This document shows, one piece after another, positions 26,401-33,110 of a stretch of 64,000 bases of DNA; the first letter of the stretch is position 1, and the number at the start of each line of letters is the position of its first letter. The stretch comes from Micrasema longulum. Its lineage: Eukaryota > Arthropoda > Insecta > Trichoptera > Brachycentridae. The DNA lies in NCBI GenBank assembly GCA_022494885.1, contig JAGVSM010003700.1, positions 186,001 through 250,000 on the forward strand, written 5' to 3'. The translations under genes were made by a program, and so were the position numbers. The notes beneath the pieces are model-generated. The model saw only the letters and a list, made by a program, of their open reading frames with translations, searched no databases and had not been told where the DNA came from.

Positions 26401-29400
26401 TAAACTTCTCATATTGTTGTTGAAATGGTTCCTTTACTCAGGTGATGGAAACGTCAGCTTCGAAGAGTTCGTGACGATCCTGTCCAACATGGGAGCCGCC
26501 CAGGAGTGCAACACGGCCGAGGAGGAAGAGAAGGAGCTGAGAGACGCCTTCCACGTGTTCGACAAGCACAACCGGGGCTACATCTGCGCCTCCGACCTCC
26601 GCGCAGTTCTGCAGTGCCTGGGAGAGGATCTCAGTGAAGAAGAAAGTGAGTGGTCCATCGCGACTTTCATGACAGACTGGCTGAACCCGGCCATGCTTCG
26701 CTGTGGCTTTGACTGATATCGATCACCAGGAGTAAATAAAAATAGTCCAGCAACTATACGTTTACCGAGAAAACACATTGCGTATAGTCCTTAAAATTTG
26801 GCTTGATTAGAATAACAGTTGTCAGAAAAAGTGACGACATAACTTTGTATTAACGTCTAAGGAGTGATTTATATTGACACACGAAAAATCATTAGTATCT
26901 GGCAAGTCAATTTATATTGTTAATACAATGCTTGATATATAAATCAAAATAATTATATAAAATCAGCTTTAAAACTAAAATAAACCTAATTATTAACGAC
27001 GTAAGAACAAGGTTACGTCATTTTGCAAAAATGTTAGAGATGGGACAAATTTATTAATGTAAATCGATCGAATAAAAAAAAAAAAATTTTTTTGTTGCTC
27101 ATGAAAATAAGCATTTTATGTCTTATTTTTTAGTAAAAAAATTGTCTTAAACACACTATAATAGGCTTGTTTTTGCGTTTTTATATCAATTTTTGGAAAC
27201 AGAGTTTCATGTTTCCATGGAAAACTGATAAAATCGATTTGATCGGTACGAGTACATGATCAGTGATAAGTAATTTCCCATCACACTAGTGACATTAGTT
27301 TGGCAGCTGTCATTTTAATCAAGCTATATTTTAAGGACTATAGTTTACGTTGCTGTGACTATGCTGTATAACAGTGCAAGTTTGCCGACGCAAACTCATT
27401 AGTCAAAAGAGCCAAAGATCACCCGTAAAACAATTATGATTACTTTCAAATATTTTTTCGTTTTGAAAAGTTTCCTGTTAAAAGCTAACGGAAACATTGT
27501 GCAGCTGAAAATCTGCGTATTTACTTGCTATTTCAAGTTTAATTCTTTGAATTGGTTATGATAAAGAGTTCTGCCATTGGTCCACAGACGGCAGGCAAAC
27601 CGCAAATCTTCCATGACTCTCTTATCATTGGTCGATTCATATGAACCAGTGATGTCGTTCAAAGTAGATCGTTTTTATTTTTAAAAAAATGTTATTTTCT
27701 TCCTACATTTACAGGAAACTTTGCCATACAATTTAATGCTCCAATTCTTACATTTTAGAGAAAACATTTGTTGTATCCAATTTTCCGTAGCACCGAACAG
27801 CCTCAAGAAACAGCAATAATACTAAATCATCACCATTATCATTTCTCTTTCTGTACTCAGTGGTGCATAGGGCACTGCTTATGTAAACCAAATCAGTCAT
27901 ACCCTTCTGGCGCCGGCCCAGGAACAATCCAATATTGCATTTTTAACCATTTTTAAAATCAATATTTTTTTTATTTTTTTATTATTTAAATCTTAAAATA
28001 GGGCACACATATCATACATATTGTTATGTGTGTTCTAATAATAACATTACAAATATATTTAATTTATAAATTGTTTATCACATATGTCTTGACCATTATT
28101 TTAAATTTTGATATGTTTTTTCTTCATAAATATTTTTTTCATTTCGTAATACTTTTTAATTGCTTTAAATAAAATTGAATTTTGTGACTTTGCCTTTTTC
28201 CTAAATGGAAGTCTAATTTTGTTCTTTTCTCTAGTATTGTGATCGTGTTCATGCTGGTTCCGATCAATTTTTTTCCAAAATTCTGTTTTTTTATTAGAGT
28301 TTATAATTTTATGAACAAATATCATTGTATTGTAAAATATTCTTTGTTTATATGTTAATAATTTCATTTCATTTACCATCGACTTTACCCTCGTATATCT
28401 GTTTTTTTTCAAAATGATTTCACATTTCACTCTGCTAGGAATTGAGCACAGGACCTCATGAATGGTAGAATAACGTGCCAACCACTATGCGACGAGGCGT
28501 CTGGTTCTATTTCACACACTCCACTGTGTTCTTCATAATTCTATATGTATGTTTCTAGAACACCTCCCACAAGGAAGCTGTAAATACTCCCGGGATAAAT
28601 AGATGATATTTTGTAATTGAAATTGATTTAAATTGACTTTCTTTCAGTCGAGGACATGATAAAAGAAGTAGATGTTGACGGTGATGGAAGAATCGACTTC
28701 TATGGTACGTACGAAACTAGACTTCTTTTTAAGATTAATATCGAAAATAAAACAATAATCATGGTTTAATAACAAATAATATAACAATTTCTCGATCTAC
28801 ATGTTTTGTTAATAGATTTTTCTGGATTATGTGTGTAGTCTGCCTTACTATTGTTGGGGAAATATCACATACTACGAATAACGATAAAAATATATGAAAT
28901 GGATTTTTTTTAAATTTTTTTTTTAATTTTTTTTTTTTTATTTATTCACACTCTTTATCAAAATACAATTCCATATTCACTTTGCCCAGCTAACAAGGGT
29001 ACATACCCCGTTCCAAGCTAGGCAATTACATTTTTATATATTATAATATTTAACAAATTAATATAGAGCACAGACAAACAAAATATACACTTATTCGGAT
29101 ACACATATTGATTCATATACATACAAACATACACACATATACACATATACACATGTACATACACACACACGTACATACACCCATGCGCATACACATACAT
29201 ACATTCATAAAAACATAGACAATTTATTTATGCGAAACTTCATGGTTGTAATCTATAAATATTTTTTTTTAAAATTATTCCTTATTTTTTATATTTTTTA
29301 GAATCATTAATGTGGTGAAATGTGTTCATACATAAATGTAAAAAAGAAATTCAATAAAAATACGTTCGTAGAAAAACGCGACGCGTTTGGGCTTGGTTGT

Positions 29401-30298
29401 TGTGACGCCAAGATTCATGATATTGTTCTACACAAATTTCAATGGCAAGAACAAATAAACATGAATCGTGATGTATTAGGGGCGTGGCCGATGGAGTCAC
29501 CGTTTTGCAGGAATTCAAATTTTTACTGGACAGTATTTCATAAACCTTTATTACTTTAAAAATGTTTTTTTTTTAAAGTGATGTTTCCCTGTTGATAGAA
29601 TTCCATATTAAGAATTTGGTGAGGTAGCCAAAATAAAATACTTTTATTGGATTTCATTCTACCTCATATTTTTTCGTTTTTTTTAATAAATATTTGAGAT
29701 GTTCCTTTCTCCTTATTATTTCTTTCCCATCTCCTCTCCTCTCTTCATAGTAAAAAGTGATTTTTTTAGTTAATAAAAAAAAAATTCAACAAGTTTTGAG
29801 TATGTCCAAATGCTTGCAGACTGGCTGGATTTTCTCCCTAGGGAGTTGTTCCTATTCAAATTTATTTCAACAGAGTGGGAAAACGTTTTTGAGAAGGGAA
29901 TATGGAAGTAAACCAGCCAATAACAGGTCATAAGCCCTGTAAATGCCTAGACTTCCATATTCCCTTCTCAAAAACGTTTTCCCTCTCTGATGAAATATAT
30001 ATTTTTTTAAATGCTTAACATTTTAAGATTCGATATAATTCCTTAAAATATGTCCATATACTTGTCATTTTCTCAAACTGAACGGTTTGGGTAGGTAGGA
30101 AGAAATTGCCTATAATATATATAGTGTTAAATAAATAAATATGTTTGTTTTCACTCTCCAGAATTTGTCCACGCTCTCGGCGAGCCAGAAGATCCAATAG
30201 AGTATGAAGAGGAAGAAGAAGACGATGCCCTGGAAACTGCTAATGATGAAGCCAAGAATGGCGGCGTGGTACCGAGACCTCCAATAACCACAGTTTAA
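9597..30298 (+). CDS. Calmodulin-like EF-hand protein, full gene model (6 exons)
   Basis: Join of 9597-9599, 20552-20774, 22469-22612, 26442-26645, 28648-28704 and 30162-30298, giving 255 residues. Residues 2-75 are a low-complexity Pro/Ala/Arg-rich extension. Four EF-hand loops follow: 85-96 [12 protein letters not shown], 121-132 [12 protein letters not shown], 164-175 [12 protein letters not shown] and 200-211 [12 protein letters not shown]. Loops 1, 2 and 4 have canonical ligands at 1, 3, 5 and 12. Loop 3 has His at 3, Arg at 5 and Asp at 12, so it should bind calcium poorly or not at all. Residues 224-235 are strongly acidic. The EF core looks like the insect neo-calmodulin-like proteins; from memory Drosophila CG11638 is a likely relative, but I have not checked this. 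Role: presumed calcium sensor acting on unknown targets. No signal peptide or membrane segment. The five downstream exons are certain; the first is inferred. Confidence 0.85.
10265..10800 (+). pseudogene. LINE RT remnant, heavily decayed
   Basis: The plus-strand frame reads [20 protein letters not shown], then MDSTFTF, after which frames shift. This matches the RT-to-thumb transition of CR1/Jockey-like elements (V..F.YLGV..D..LTF). The downstream part to 10800 keeps only scraps ([19 protein letters not shown]). Confidence 0.5.
10828..11390 (+). mobile_element. Helitron-like element, old copy lacking the 3' end
   Basis: Shares with 16284-16954 the blocks GACCGATTTACGTGCGGTTT, then GGTTGTATTCGA, TTCTACCCATTTATTT, TGGAATTCAATCGTAAACAA and GTACCTAGGTACC. 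The terminal hairpin and CTAG are missing. Diverged and probably older than the 16 kb copy. Confidence 0.65.
12890..13735 (-). pseudogene. LINE RT C-terminal fragment
   Basis: Minus-strand translation of about 13170-13480 gives [20 protein letters not shown], then [20 protein letters not shown], then [15 protein letters not shown]. This is a standard post-RT segment of a CR1/Jockey-type element. An AT-rich 3' end with TATTTATTTATTA lies at about 12890-12910. Interrupted by a stop near 13470. Confidence 0.65.
13775..14100 (-). mobile_element. LINE 3' tail (same family as 62575-63490)
   Basis: The minus strand carries TCCCATCCCCTCTCCTCTC, then AACGGTTTGGGTAGGTAGG, AAATTGCCTTAAGGCAAT and ATGCCCGCCCTTATATG. 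These appear in the same order in the 3' untranslated region at 63290-63490. The copy is 5'-truncated and ends in a TAAATAAATAAATAA tail. Confidence 0.8.
14418..14474. repeat. (TA)n microsatellite
   Basis: An uninterrupted AT dinucleotide run of about 56 bases inside intron 1. It produces a spurious Tyr-Ile repeat frame on the minus strand. Confidence 0.95.
14480..15130 (+). mobile_element. MITE family L (CRE-bearing family), diverged copy
   Basis: Contains the family blocks ACGTCACAAGTTTTCTGAAT, then CCAATGATAAAGT, ATCAGCAGAACTCACCGACG and CATAGCGCT-like sequence. Its far end TTGAACTTCCTC (about 15115-15126) matches the family terminus. The CRE core seen in other copies is mutated here (CTGACGATACGGG). 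The middle (14760-15060) may hold other material. Confidence 0.6.
15240..15550. mobile_element. MITE family J copy
   Basis: Carries TTTGAGTTTGTCCAAATTTT, then CAGGCGTTGCCTAGTA, AAAGGTTTCAGC, GTAAAGTGGCCACT and GCCAATGACAGGTCATAAGC. These are shared with the many copies between 44.8 and 52.6 kb. No coding sequence. Confidence 0.75.
15680..16022 (+). repeat. Higher-order repeat cluster 1 (units A-B-C)
   Basis: Three units share TGC(A/G)CT, two variable bases, then GTAGCTGCAAGAC, starting at 15701, 15843 and 15992 (spacing 142 and 149). Unit types differ: A has AGACTTGTTGTAATCTAAC, B has AGACGTACTGTAATCTAGC, C has AGACGATTTGTAATCTAGT. The same three types in the same cyclic order occur at 38.5-38.95 kb (inverse) and 61.7-62.1 kb. 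Confidence 0.85.
16284..16954 (+). mobile_element. Non-autonomous Helitron-like element
   Basis: Starts TCCTCTGTACGTGTGATGTC and ends GTCTGTCGGGTCCGCTAG, followed by T. The CTAG 3' end and lack of TIRs or target duplication are Helitron features. In the sister copy (53735-54274) a perfect stem CCGAC-GTCT-GTCGG precedes CTAG by nine bases; here the stem is partly decayed. No Rep/helicase frame, so it is non-autonomous. Confidence 0.75.
16975..17205 (+). repeat. Dispersed repeat, copy 1
   Basis: Matches 26050-26222: ATGTACAAGGCTAAGGT, then GTTGGAAATGGGATGTTCGA and GAGTCCAATCACCATT occur in both at the same spacing, about 190 bp with few differences. Family unknown, no TIR seen. Confidence 0.7.
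17237..17495 (+). mobile_element. MITE family L copy
   Basis: Begins ATTCAGCCCTATGGCAAATTG and continues with AAAATTAGAGCATCAAATTG, CAACCAATGATAAAAT, AATCGGCAGAACTGACCGA and GAAGTAATTTCA, in family order. It ends abruptly at the TIR of the next element at 17493. Confidence 0.7.
17732..17929. mobile_element. Foldback MITE, about 198 bp
   Basis: The arms ATCCCGGAGCCGTGTAA ... CGTTGTGTCCCGGTCCGTGT and ACACGGGACCGGTACACAAC ... TTACACGGCTCCAGGAT are inverse to each other. They run for roughly 90 bp each with an unpaired AT-rich centre near 17820-17865. TA flanks both ends. Confidence 0.7.
18191..18890. repeat. Dispersed repeat, copy 2 (filled-site copy)
   Basis: Pairs with 5441-5967. The repeat is interrupted after GTCAATGTCAAATTA by SINE A and resumes at GATACATATTATACAATATG. 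The remainder is nearly identical, including AGTCTGACAAGAAACAATAA. Confidence 0.75.
18343..18513 (-). mobile_element. SINE family A, full-length copy inserted in the repeat
   Basis: On the minus strand: CGGCCTCCGTGGTGTAGTGG (A-box region), GGTTTCGATTCCCGG (B box, one substitution), GAGAACACA, and a 3' end TGTGGTGC followed by A10. The paired sequence at 5.6 kb lacks it, so it inserted after the repeat spread or duplicated. Confidence 0.85.
19050..19490 (+). repeat. Dispersed repeat family M, diverged copy
   Basis: Shares GGCAGAAATGTTTTCATGCA, then TGTGACGTGAAGATTCGTGA, CGTGACGTATTAAAGGCGTGG and GGGATTTAAAATT with 22643-23066, 28855-29590 and the inverse copy 39016-39265. Sequence is about a quarter changed. 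No coding capacity. Confidence 0.6.
19527..20172 (-). mobile_element. SINE family B copy split by a LINE
   Basis: 19530-19594 (CCCTTTCCGCACCTAATGGT, GCATAGGGCACTG) and 20011-20172 (GATCAGTCTTACGCTTCAGG, then AATCGAACCCGAGACCTC, then CACGAGGCCG) are the two halves of one SINE like the intact copy at 51642-51896. The tRNA-like head is at the right end, on the minus strand. The interval 19595-20010 is a LINE tail. Confidence 0.75.
19595..20010 (+). mobile_element. 5'-truncated LINE insertion inside SINE B
   Basis: Near-identical to 57845-58255: [20 protein letters not shown], then [20 protein letters not shown], then the 3' end GGCTTAGGCCGTATATATA with a (TAAA)n tail. One extra T near 19750 shifts the frame relative to the 58 kb copy. 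Short flanking similarity (ATATTCT / ATATCTC) may be a decayed target duplication. Confidence 0.8.
20552..20774 (+). CDS. EF-hand gene exon 2 (Pro/Ala-rich extension)
   Basis: Acceptor CGCTTCTTCTCAG before 20552 and donor GGTAACG at 20775. The length of 223 nt starts in phase 0 and leaves one base (G). It encodes residues 2-75, [12 protein letters not shown] ... [14 protein letters not shown] ... [11 protein letters not shown] ... [11 protein letters not shown] content is very high, in sharp contrast to the flanking introns. An in-frame stop (TAA at 20528-20530) shows the exon cannot extend upstream. Met49 is the first Met after residue 1 and would be the start of a shorter isoform if exon 1 is wrong. 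The long GC-rich frames on the opposite strand are shadows. Confidence 0.9.
20968..21085 (-). mobile_element. SINE family C (tRNA-derived), head fragment
   Basis: On the minus strand: GGTTGTGGTCGCGTGACTAG, then AGACTCACGGATCAAAGGTC, the B-box-like GATTCAAATCCCACC and CTACCCCAACTTGATT. The same string occurs inverse at 54864-54990 and forward at 49800-49905. It begins near AGCCATTTTCAATGAGTTGT. Confidence 0.75.
21900..22070. repeat. GT-rich simple/compound microsatellite
   Basis: Irregular TGTGTGAG/TGAGTGTA repeats from 21930 to 22070. No gene. Confidence 0.7.
22469..22612 (+). CDS. EF-hand gene exon 3 (EF1 and half of EF2)
   Basis: Acceptor TTATTTCTAG before 22469, donor GGTTAGT at 22613, length 144 nt, phase 1 in and out. 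It encodes [19 protein letters not shown], then [19 protein letters not shown], then [11 protein letters not shown]. The intron falls inside the EF2 loop. The EF1 loop is fully canonical. Confidence 0.95.
22643..23066 (+). repeat. Dispersed repeat family M copy
   Basis: From ATATCACGTACTACAAATAT, through CGCGACGTGTTTGGCCTTGG and CGCGACGTATTAGGAGCG, to GACTGGACAGTATTTCGTAG. Collinear with 28855-29590, which carries a CA-rich insertion. No coding capacity; the 99-codon open frame here is a by-product of the repeat. Confidence 0.75.
23860..24112 (+). mobile_element. MITE family L copy with intact CRE
   Basis: Carries TAAACTGCGTCACAGATTCT, ACCAATGATAAAG, CCAATCAGCCGAACTCACC, GAACTTGTGACGTCACGGGC and CATAGCGCTGATGATA. 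It ends ACTGAAATTCCCCATTA. The palindromic CRE TGACGTCA is at 24020-24027. Confidence 0.75.
24290..24760 (-). pseudogene. Possible LINE 3' region
   Basis: Minus-strand frame 24528-24752 ends [20 protein letters not shown], then [19 protein letters not shown], and is followed by an AT-rich 3' part with AATAAATA near 24300. It has the look of a LINE ORF end, but I cannot name the family. A hairpin-like pair GTATCCCTAACTC / GAGTTAGGATAC lies at 24345-24392. Confidence 0.35.
24875..24990. repeat. CA-rich microsatellite region
   Basis: Irregular ACACGCACATG/CATACACACATTC repeats from 24875 to 24990 within intron 3. Confidence 0.7.
25143..25455 (+). pseudogene. LINE RT C-terminal fragment, cut by a MITE
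   Basis: Plus-strand frame: [20 protein letters not shown], then frameshifts. This is the conserved segment (S.LEYCS.IWDP) just after the RT domain of Jockey/CR1-like elements. The similarity ends at 25450, where MITE family Z begins, so the MITE may have inserted into the LINE. Confidence 0.65.
25450..25692 (+). mobile_element. MITE family Z copy
   Basis: Matches 42130-42378: AACATTTATCTTCAATTTTA, CATGTTCAATTATAGGTTAC, AATATCGGTTTTTCTTTATA and TAACTTCCCATTGTAATCG. The left TIR is damaged. Confidence 0.75.
26050..26222 (+). repeat. Dispersed repeat, copy 2
   Basis: Pairs with 16975-17205 (ATGTACAAGGCTAAGGTGC, GGAAATGGGATGTTCGATCA, GAGTCCAATCACCATTG). Confidence 0.7.
26442..26645 (+). CDS. 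EF-hand gene exon 4 (rest of EF2, EF3)
   Basis: Acceptor CCTTTACTCAG before 26442 and donor GTGAGTGG at 26646, length 204 nt. It completes EF2 ([16 protein letters not shown]), runs through an acidic linker ([12 protein letters not shown]) and encodes EF3 with the loop [12 protein letters not shown], then [16 protein letters not shown]. The loop has His, Arg and Asp where ligand positions 3, 5 and 12 normally carry Asp/Asn, Asp/Ser and Glu. GC-rich compared with its introns. An open frame reading through the donor to 26715 is not the real 3' end. Confidence 0.95.
27540..27785 (-). mobile_element. MITE family L copy, minus orientation
   Basis: Contains in inverse order GAGTTCTGCCATTGGTCC, CTTATCATTGGTCGATTCAT, GATGTCGTTCAAAGTAG and the family end ATCCAATTTTCCGTAGCAC. 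The CRE is not preserved. Confidence 0.6.
27850..27925. mobile_element. SINE family B scrap
   Basis: Only the part around GGTGCATAGGGCACTGC and CCAGGAACAATCC is preserved. Confidence 0.4.
27958..28500 (-). pseudogene. LINE RT C-terminal fragment, copy 1
   Basis: The minus strand encodes [20 protein letters not shown], then [19 protein letters not shown], then [19 protein letters not shown]. This is the familiar post-RT module, with an AT-rich 3' region to 27958. About 330 bp of it (27958-28300) is almost identical to 41110-41445. The part beyond 28430 (GAATTGAGCACAGGACCTCA, GACGAGGCG) is a SINE B head. Confidence 0.75.
28648..28704 (+). CDS. EF-hand gene exon 5 (57 nt, EF4 loop)
   Basis: Acceptor TTTCTTTCAG before 28648, donor GGTACGTA at 28705. 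The small exon encodes [19 protein letters not shown], carrying nearly the whole fourth calcium loop with canonical ligands. Phase 1 at both ends, so reading continues correctly from exon 4 into exon 6. Confidence 0.95.
28855..29590 (+). repeat. Repeat family M copy with internal insertion
   Basis: Family M ends (ATATCACATACTACGAATA at 28863; CGCGACGCGTTTGGGCTTGG; GACAGTATTTCATAAACC) are separated by about 430 bp absent from the 22.6 kb copy. The insert starts near 28905 (T-rich) and holds a CATACA/CACATA microsatellite at 29100-29215. Confidence 0.65.
29100..29215. repeat. CATACA/CACATA microsatellite
   Basis: Imperfect hexanucleotide-type tandem repeat. It creates a Tyr-Val-Cys-Met-rich shadow frame on the minus strand. 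Confidence 0.9.
29690..30142 (+). mobile_element. LINE 3' tail interrupted by MITE J
   Basis: 29705-29760 (CCTTATTATTTCTTTCCCAT, CTCCTCTCCTCTCTTCATAG) and 30040-30142 (TTCTCAAACTGAACGGTTTG, GGTAGGTAGGAAGAAATTGC) are adjacent blocks in the intact tail at 63270-63465. Here a family J element at about 29790-30000 separates them. It lies just upstream of exon 6. Confidence 0.75.
29788..30000 (+). mobile_element. MITE family J copy, nested in LINE tail
   Basis: Starts TTCAACAAGTTTTGAGTATG and has GACTGGCTGGATTTTCTCCC. It folds back between GAGAAGGGAATATGGAAGT and ACTTCCATATTCCCTTCTC, with AACAGGTCATAAGCCCTGTA between. Confidence 0.8.
30162..30298 (+). CDS. EF-hand gene last coding exon (acidic tail)
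   Basis: Acceptor TTCACTCTCCAG before 30162. Encodes [20 protein letters not shown], then [17 protein letters not shown], then PRPPITTV, and stops at TAA 30296-30298. It completes EF4 and adds an acidic, probably disordered tail of about 38 residues that calmodulin itself lacks. Confidence 0.95.
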
Positions 30299-30535
30299 TC
30301 AACTTAATACGCATTCAAACAATTCCTCGTTCAATTTCGCTGCTTCGAATATTAATAAGTCATTCATTACATCAATTTATAAATTTGTTATTTTAAATCC
30401 ACGTATTCAAAGTTATTCATGTAAATTTGCAATCGTTGTATAGATTATAAAAATGTATCATATGATATTGTCTTCGTAAATTCGAATCACGTTCATTAAA
30501 ATAATTTATAATTAAATAAACTTAACGTTTTTAAT
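30299..30535 (+). terminator. 3'UTR and poly(A) signal candidate
   Basis: The AT-rich sequence after the stop contains AATAAA at 30515-30520, followed by a T-rich stretch (TTTTAATAGATTTTTC). This is a plausible cleavage region giving a 3'UTR of about 240 nt. Confidence 0.5.
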
Positions 30536-30539
30536 AGAT

Positions 30540-31525
30540 TTTTCTTTAATTTTGACATAATTACCATCTTCAGGACTGGCCAGAAGATGTCTGCTTAGGC
30601 GAGAGCGCCATTTGGTCAAATTAAACAAAGTAAAACTCAACCAAGGAATTTTATTGACATCAATTAAAATGAAATATTTTTAGAGTACAGTAAATTAAAA
30701 CTGCTTCGTGTTTGATCTTTCTAACTTCATAAAATCACTCTTTAATTCAATTAAATCATTACTTCATTGTTAGTAATCACTTCTAAAGTCCTTTCTGTGT
30801 TCTGGGTACTTTAAAATAGCGTTTTTTACCGAAACGTGAACTGATTATATTTGAGAATTAATCTCTAAACTGTATAATTAATACAATAATTTCATTATGC
30901 ACTTAAAAATAACTGACAACGAATCATTGTTTCTTTTAAATCCTTCAGTAAAACGATTTCTCTATAAAACCCATACACATTACATAATAATATAAATAAG
31001 ATAAAAAATTGTAATAAGGAACATTTTAAGTCCTAATTTTATCAAGAACTTAAATTAAAACGGTTTTAAATTTAGTAATTTTGATGTTATCTACAATAAA
31101 TTCTTCCAAAGTCTCGGAAATTTTTTAACTTAACCTCTTTACTCTATACAGGTATCCAAAAGGGATCAATCTATGGCTTAACATTTTTAAAATGAGTATA
31201 TTTAAACTTCATATCAAAAATATATCCATTTTAAAGTTACTTACCCAAAATTTTCACATTTTCCATAATATATATTCCACATATTCTGCATTGTACTATT
31301 CAAATGTATGTAATATTTTATTAAAATATAATAAATGTTTTTTGAAATATCTGCTTTTTATTTCGAAATGCGTTTCTCAGAAAAAAGGGAAAATATATCG
31401 AGGGTAGAAATGAAATTAACATACAACCCGAGAATAACACGTTATAAGCTCTGTAAATGTAATATATTTTTTTCCCACCTTTTAAAAGCTGGTAAACAGA
31501 AATACTAAAAAAAATATAAATCATT
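30540..31525. other. Intergenic, nothing recognised
   Basis: AT-rich without coding sequence, TIRs or known repeat blocks that I can see. Confidence 0.4.
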
Positions 31526-31526
31526 T

Positions 31527-31860
31527 ATTTATTTATTAACGGACATTGTCCATGTATACAATTTTTAGGGTTTAAATATTGCAATAAAATAATAGTTTAA
31601 AACATTAAAAAAAGAAAAGAAGCATTGACAAACATAAGGGACATCAAGACAAAATCTGGACTATGTATTTAGTGCTCGTTTAAATCGTTGTAAACTTAAA
31701 CTTAAAAAGTCCAGATCTTGTCTTGAGTTAACAATACGACAATACGGGTCATTGGAGAATTAAGGCATAGTTTGTTCTATGCTGATCGATGAACAGTACT
31801 TTATTGTTTCTCAACCTACATCGATTATACCATTTAGTGTGCCGAACATATATATGGATT
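31527..31860 (-). pseudogene. LINE C-terminal scrap with 3' tail
   Basis: The minus strand reads CRIVNSRQDLDFLSLSLQRF then KRALN, like the closing residues of Jockey-type ORF2. A 3' end with TTTATTTATTTATTAA lies at 31524-31540. Frame-disrupted. Confidence 0.5.
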
Positions 31861-32059
31861 CAATATTTATTTTATTTATTTTTATTTATTAATGTATTTC
31901 ACAGTTTCAAAATGTACAGAGTTTATTTGTTTCAGGTCCCGACTAGCTAGGAAATTCCTGTGTTTAGGAAGGACCTTATTTTTTTCATGTGTTTTTTTAA
32001 TATTTTTAATATCATTAAATGATGCTTAATAAATTCAAAGAATAATAATAACATTAGAA

Positions 32060-32480
32060 AAAATCAATATAAATATAAATTAGAAAACATGCAAGTAATA
32101 ATAATAAAAATTAATCATAAAAATAAATTAGAAAATATGCCATTAATAGTAAATAAATGAGACAAAATTATTATAAATTATAAAACATACCGATAATAAT
32201 AAAAATTGAACCACAAATACACATTATAAAATATAAAATTCGTAATAAAGAAATTAAACAAAAATATAAATTGGGAAACATACCGATAATAATAAAAATT
32301 GAAGCTTAAATACAAATTTGAAACATATAATTAGTAATTAAAAATTGAAGAACAAAAATAAATTACAGAATATACCATTTATAATTTAAAAAAATTAAGA
32401 TACGTGTAAAATACTAGTATTAAAAAGAAAAAAAAAACATATGTAAATGAATAAACATAGAAAGTAAAAATGAAATATAC
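32060..32480. repeat. Degenerate AT-rich tandem repeat
   Basis: At least six decayed units contain AATAATAAAAATTGAA or ATAATAATAAAAATTAA followed by AAATA and ACATACCGATAATAATAAAA, spaced about 55-65 bases. The best-preserved pair is at 32188 and 32281. Confidence 0.65.
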
Positions 32481-32624
32481 CTAAAAATAATAAGAGATTT
32501 TATTCAATTATTTGTTCAACGTTTTTGTAGACTAGAAATATTAAAAATAATTTCACATAATGAGGATGGGAAATTGCGAAAATAAAGAAACGTCATTCCA
32601 TCGCGTCACCCCAAAACAGAAAAA

Positions 32625-32745
32625 TGGCGAACTTGGATGAATTAAATGACTAATCACTAAAAAAGGTCAAGACATCTCCATCAAAGACCTAAAAAACTTT
32701 TGAACTTTTCGACTTCTTAGATTTCTACGTACAGTAAAACTCTAA
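32625..32745. repeat. Short dispersed repeat, pair with 33615-33715
   Basis: Both segments share AAATGACTAATCA, GTCAAG/CTCAAG, then TTTTCGACTTC and TAGATTT/TAGTTTT at similar spacing. Origin unknown. Confidence 0.4.
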
Positions 32746-32845
32746 TTATCCCTATTAACGAGTGTCAGATTTTATTGCTTTTAAAATAATAAAGTGAATA
32801 GGAATCACATATTACTTAAACATGTACAACAAAGTGATTTCTTCT

Positions 32846-33110
32846 TCACGTGTCATGTCTGGTTCCCCCGACGTTGACGATCACTTGGGAAAAAGCTTCC
32901 CTATCCTGAGCAGCGAAGCAGCTCCTCCACAGTTCTAATCCTGGTCCATGCTCGGATGTTTTGAAGCCAGGAAAGCTGTATTTTCCGACCCCTCTACGTC
33001 CTTCGATTTTCCCCTTCGTGACAATCTTATTTATCACCTCTCAGCACATGGGCAAAATATGAAATCTTACGGAGCTTAACCGTGGTGAATTGTTGTCTAT
33101 TAGTACTGAC
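32846..33110 (-). pseudogene. LINE ORF C-terminal fragment
   Basis: The minus strand reads INKIVTKGKIEGRRGVGKYS, then GLELWRSCFAAQDREAFSQV, then IVNVGGTRHDT. This is a known terminal module of insect LINE polyproteins (EGRRG.G+...W..... AQDRE.F...). 5'-truncated. Confidence 0.65.

Noticed and set aside
26357..26716. A 119-codon single-exon EF-hand gene
   Set aside because: Its start and end are intron sequence. The acceptor at 26441 and donor at 26646 fit the multi-exon gene exactly.
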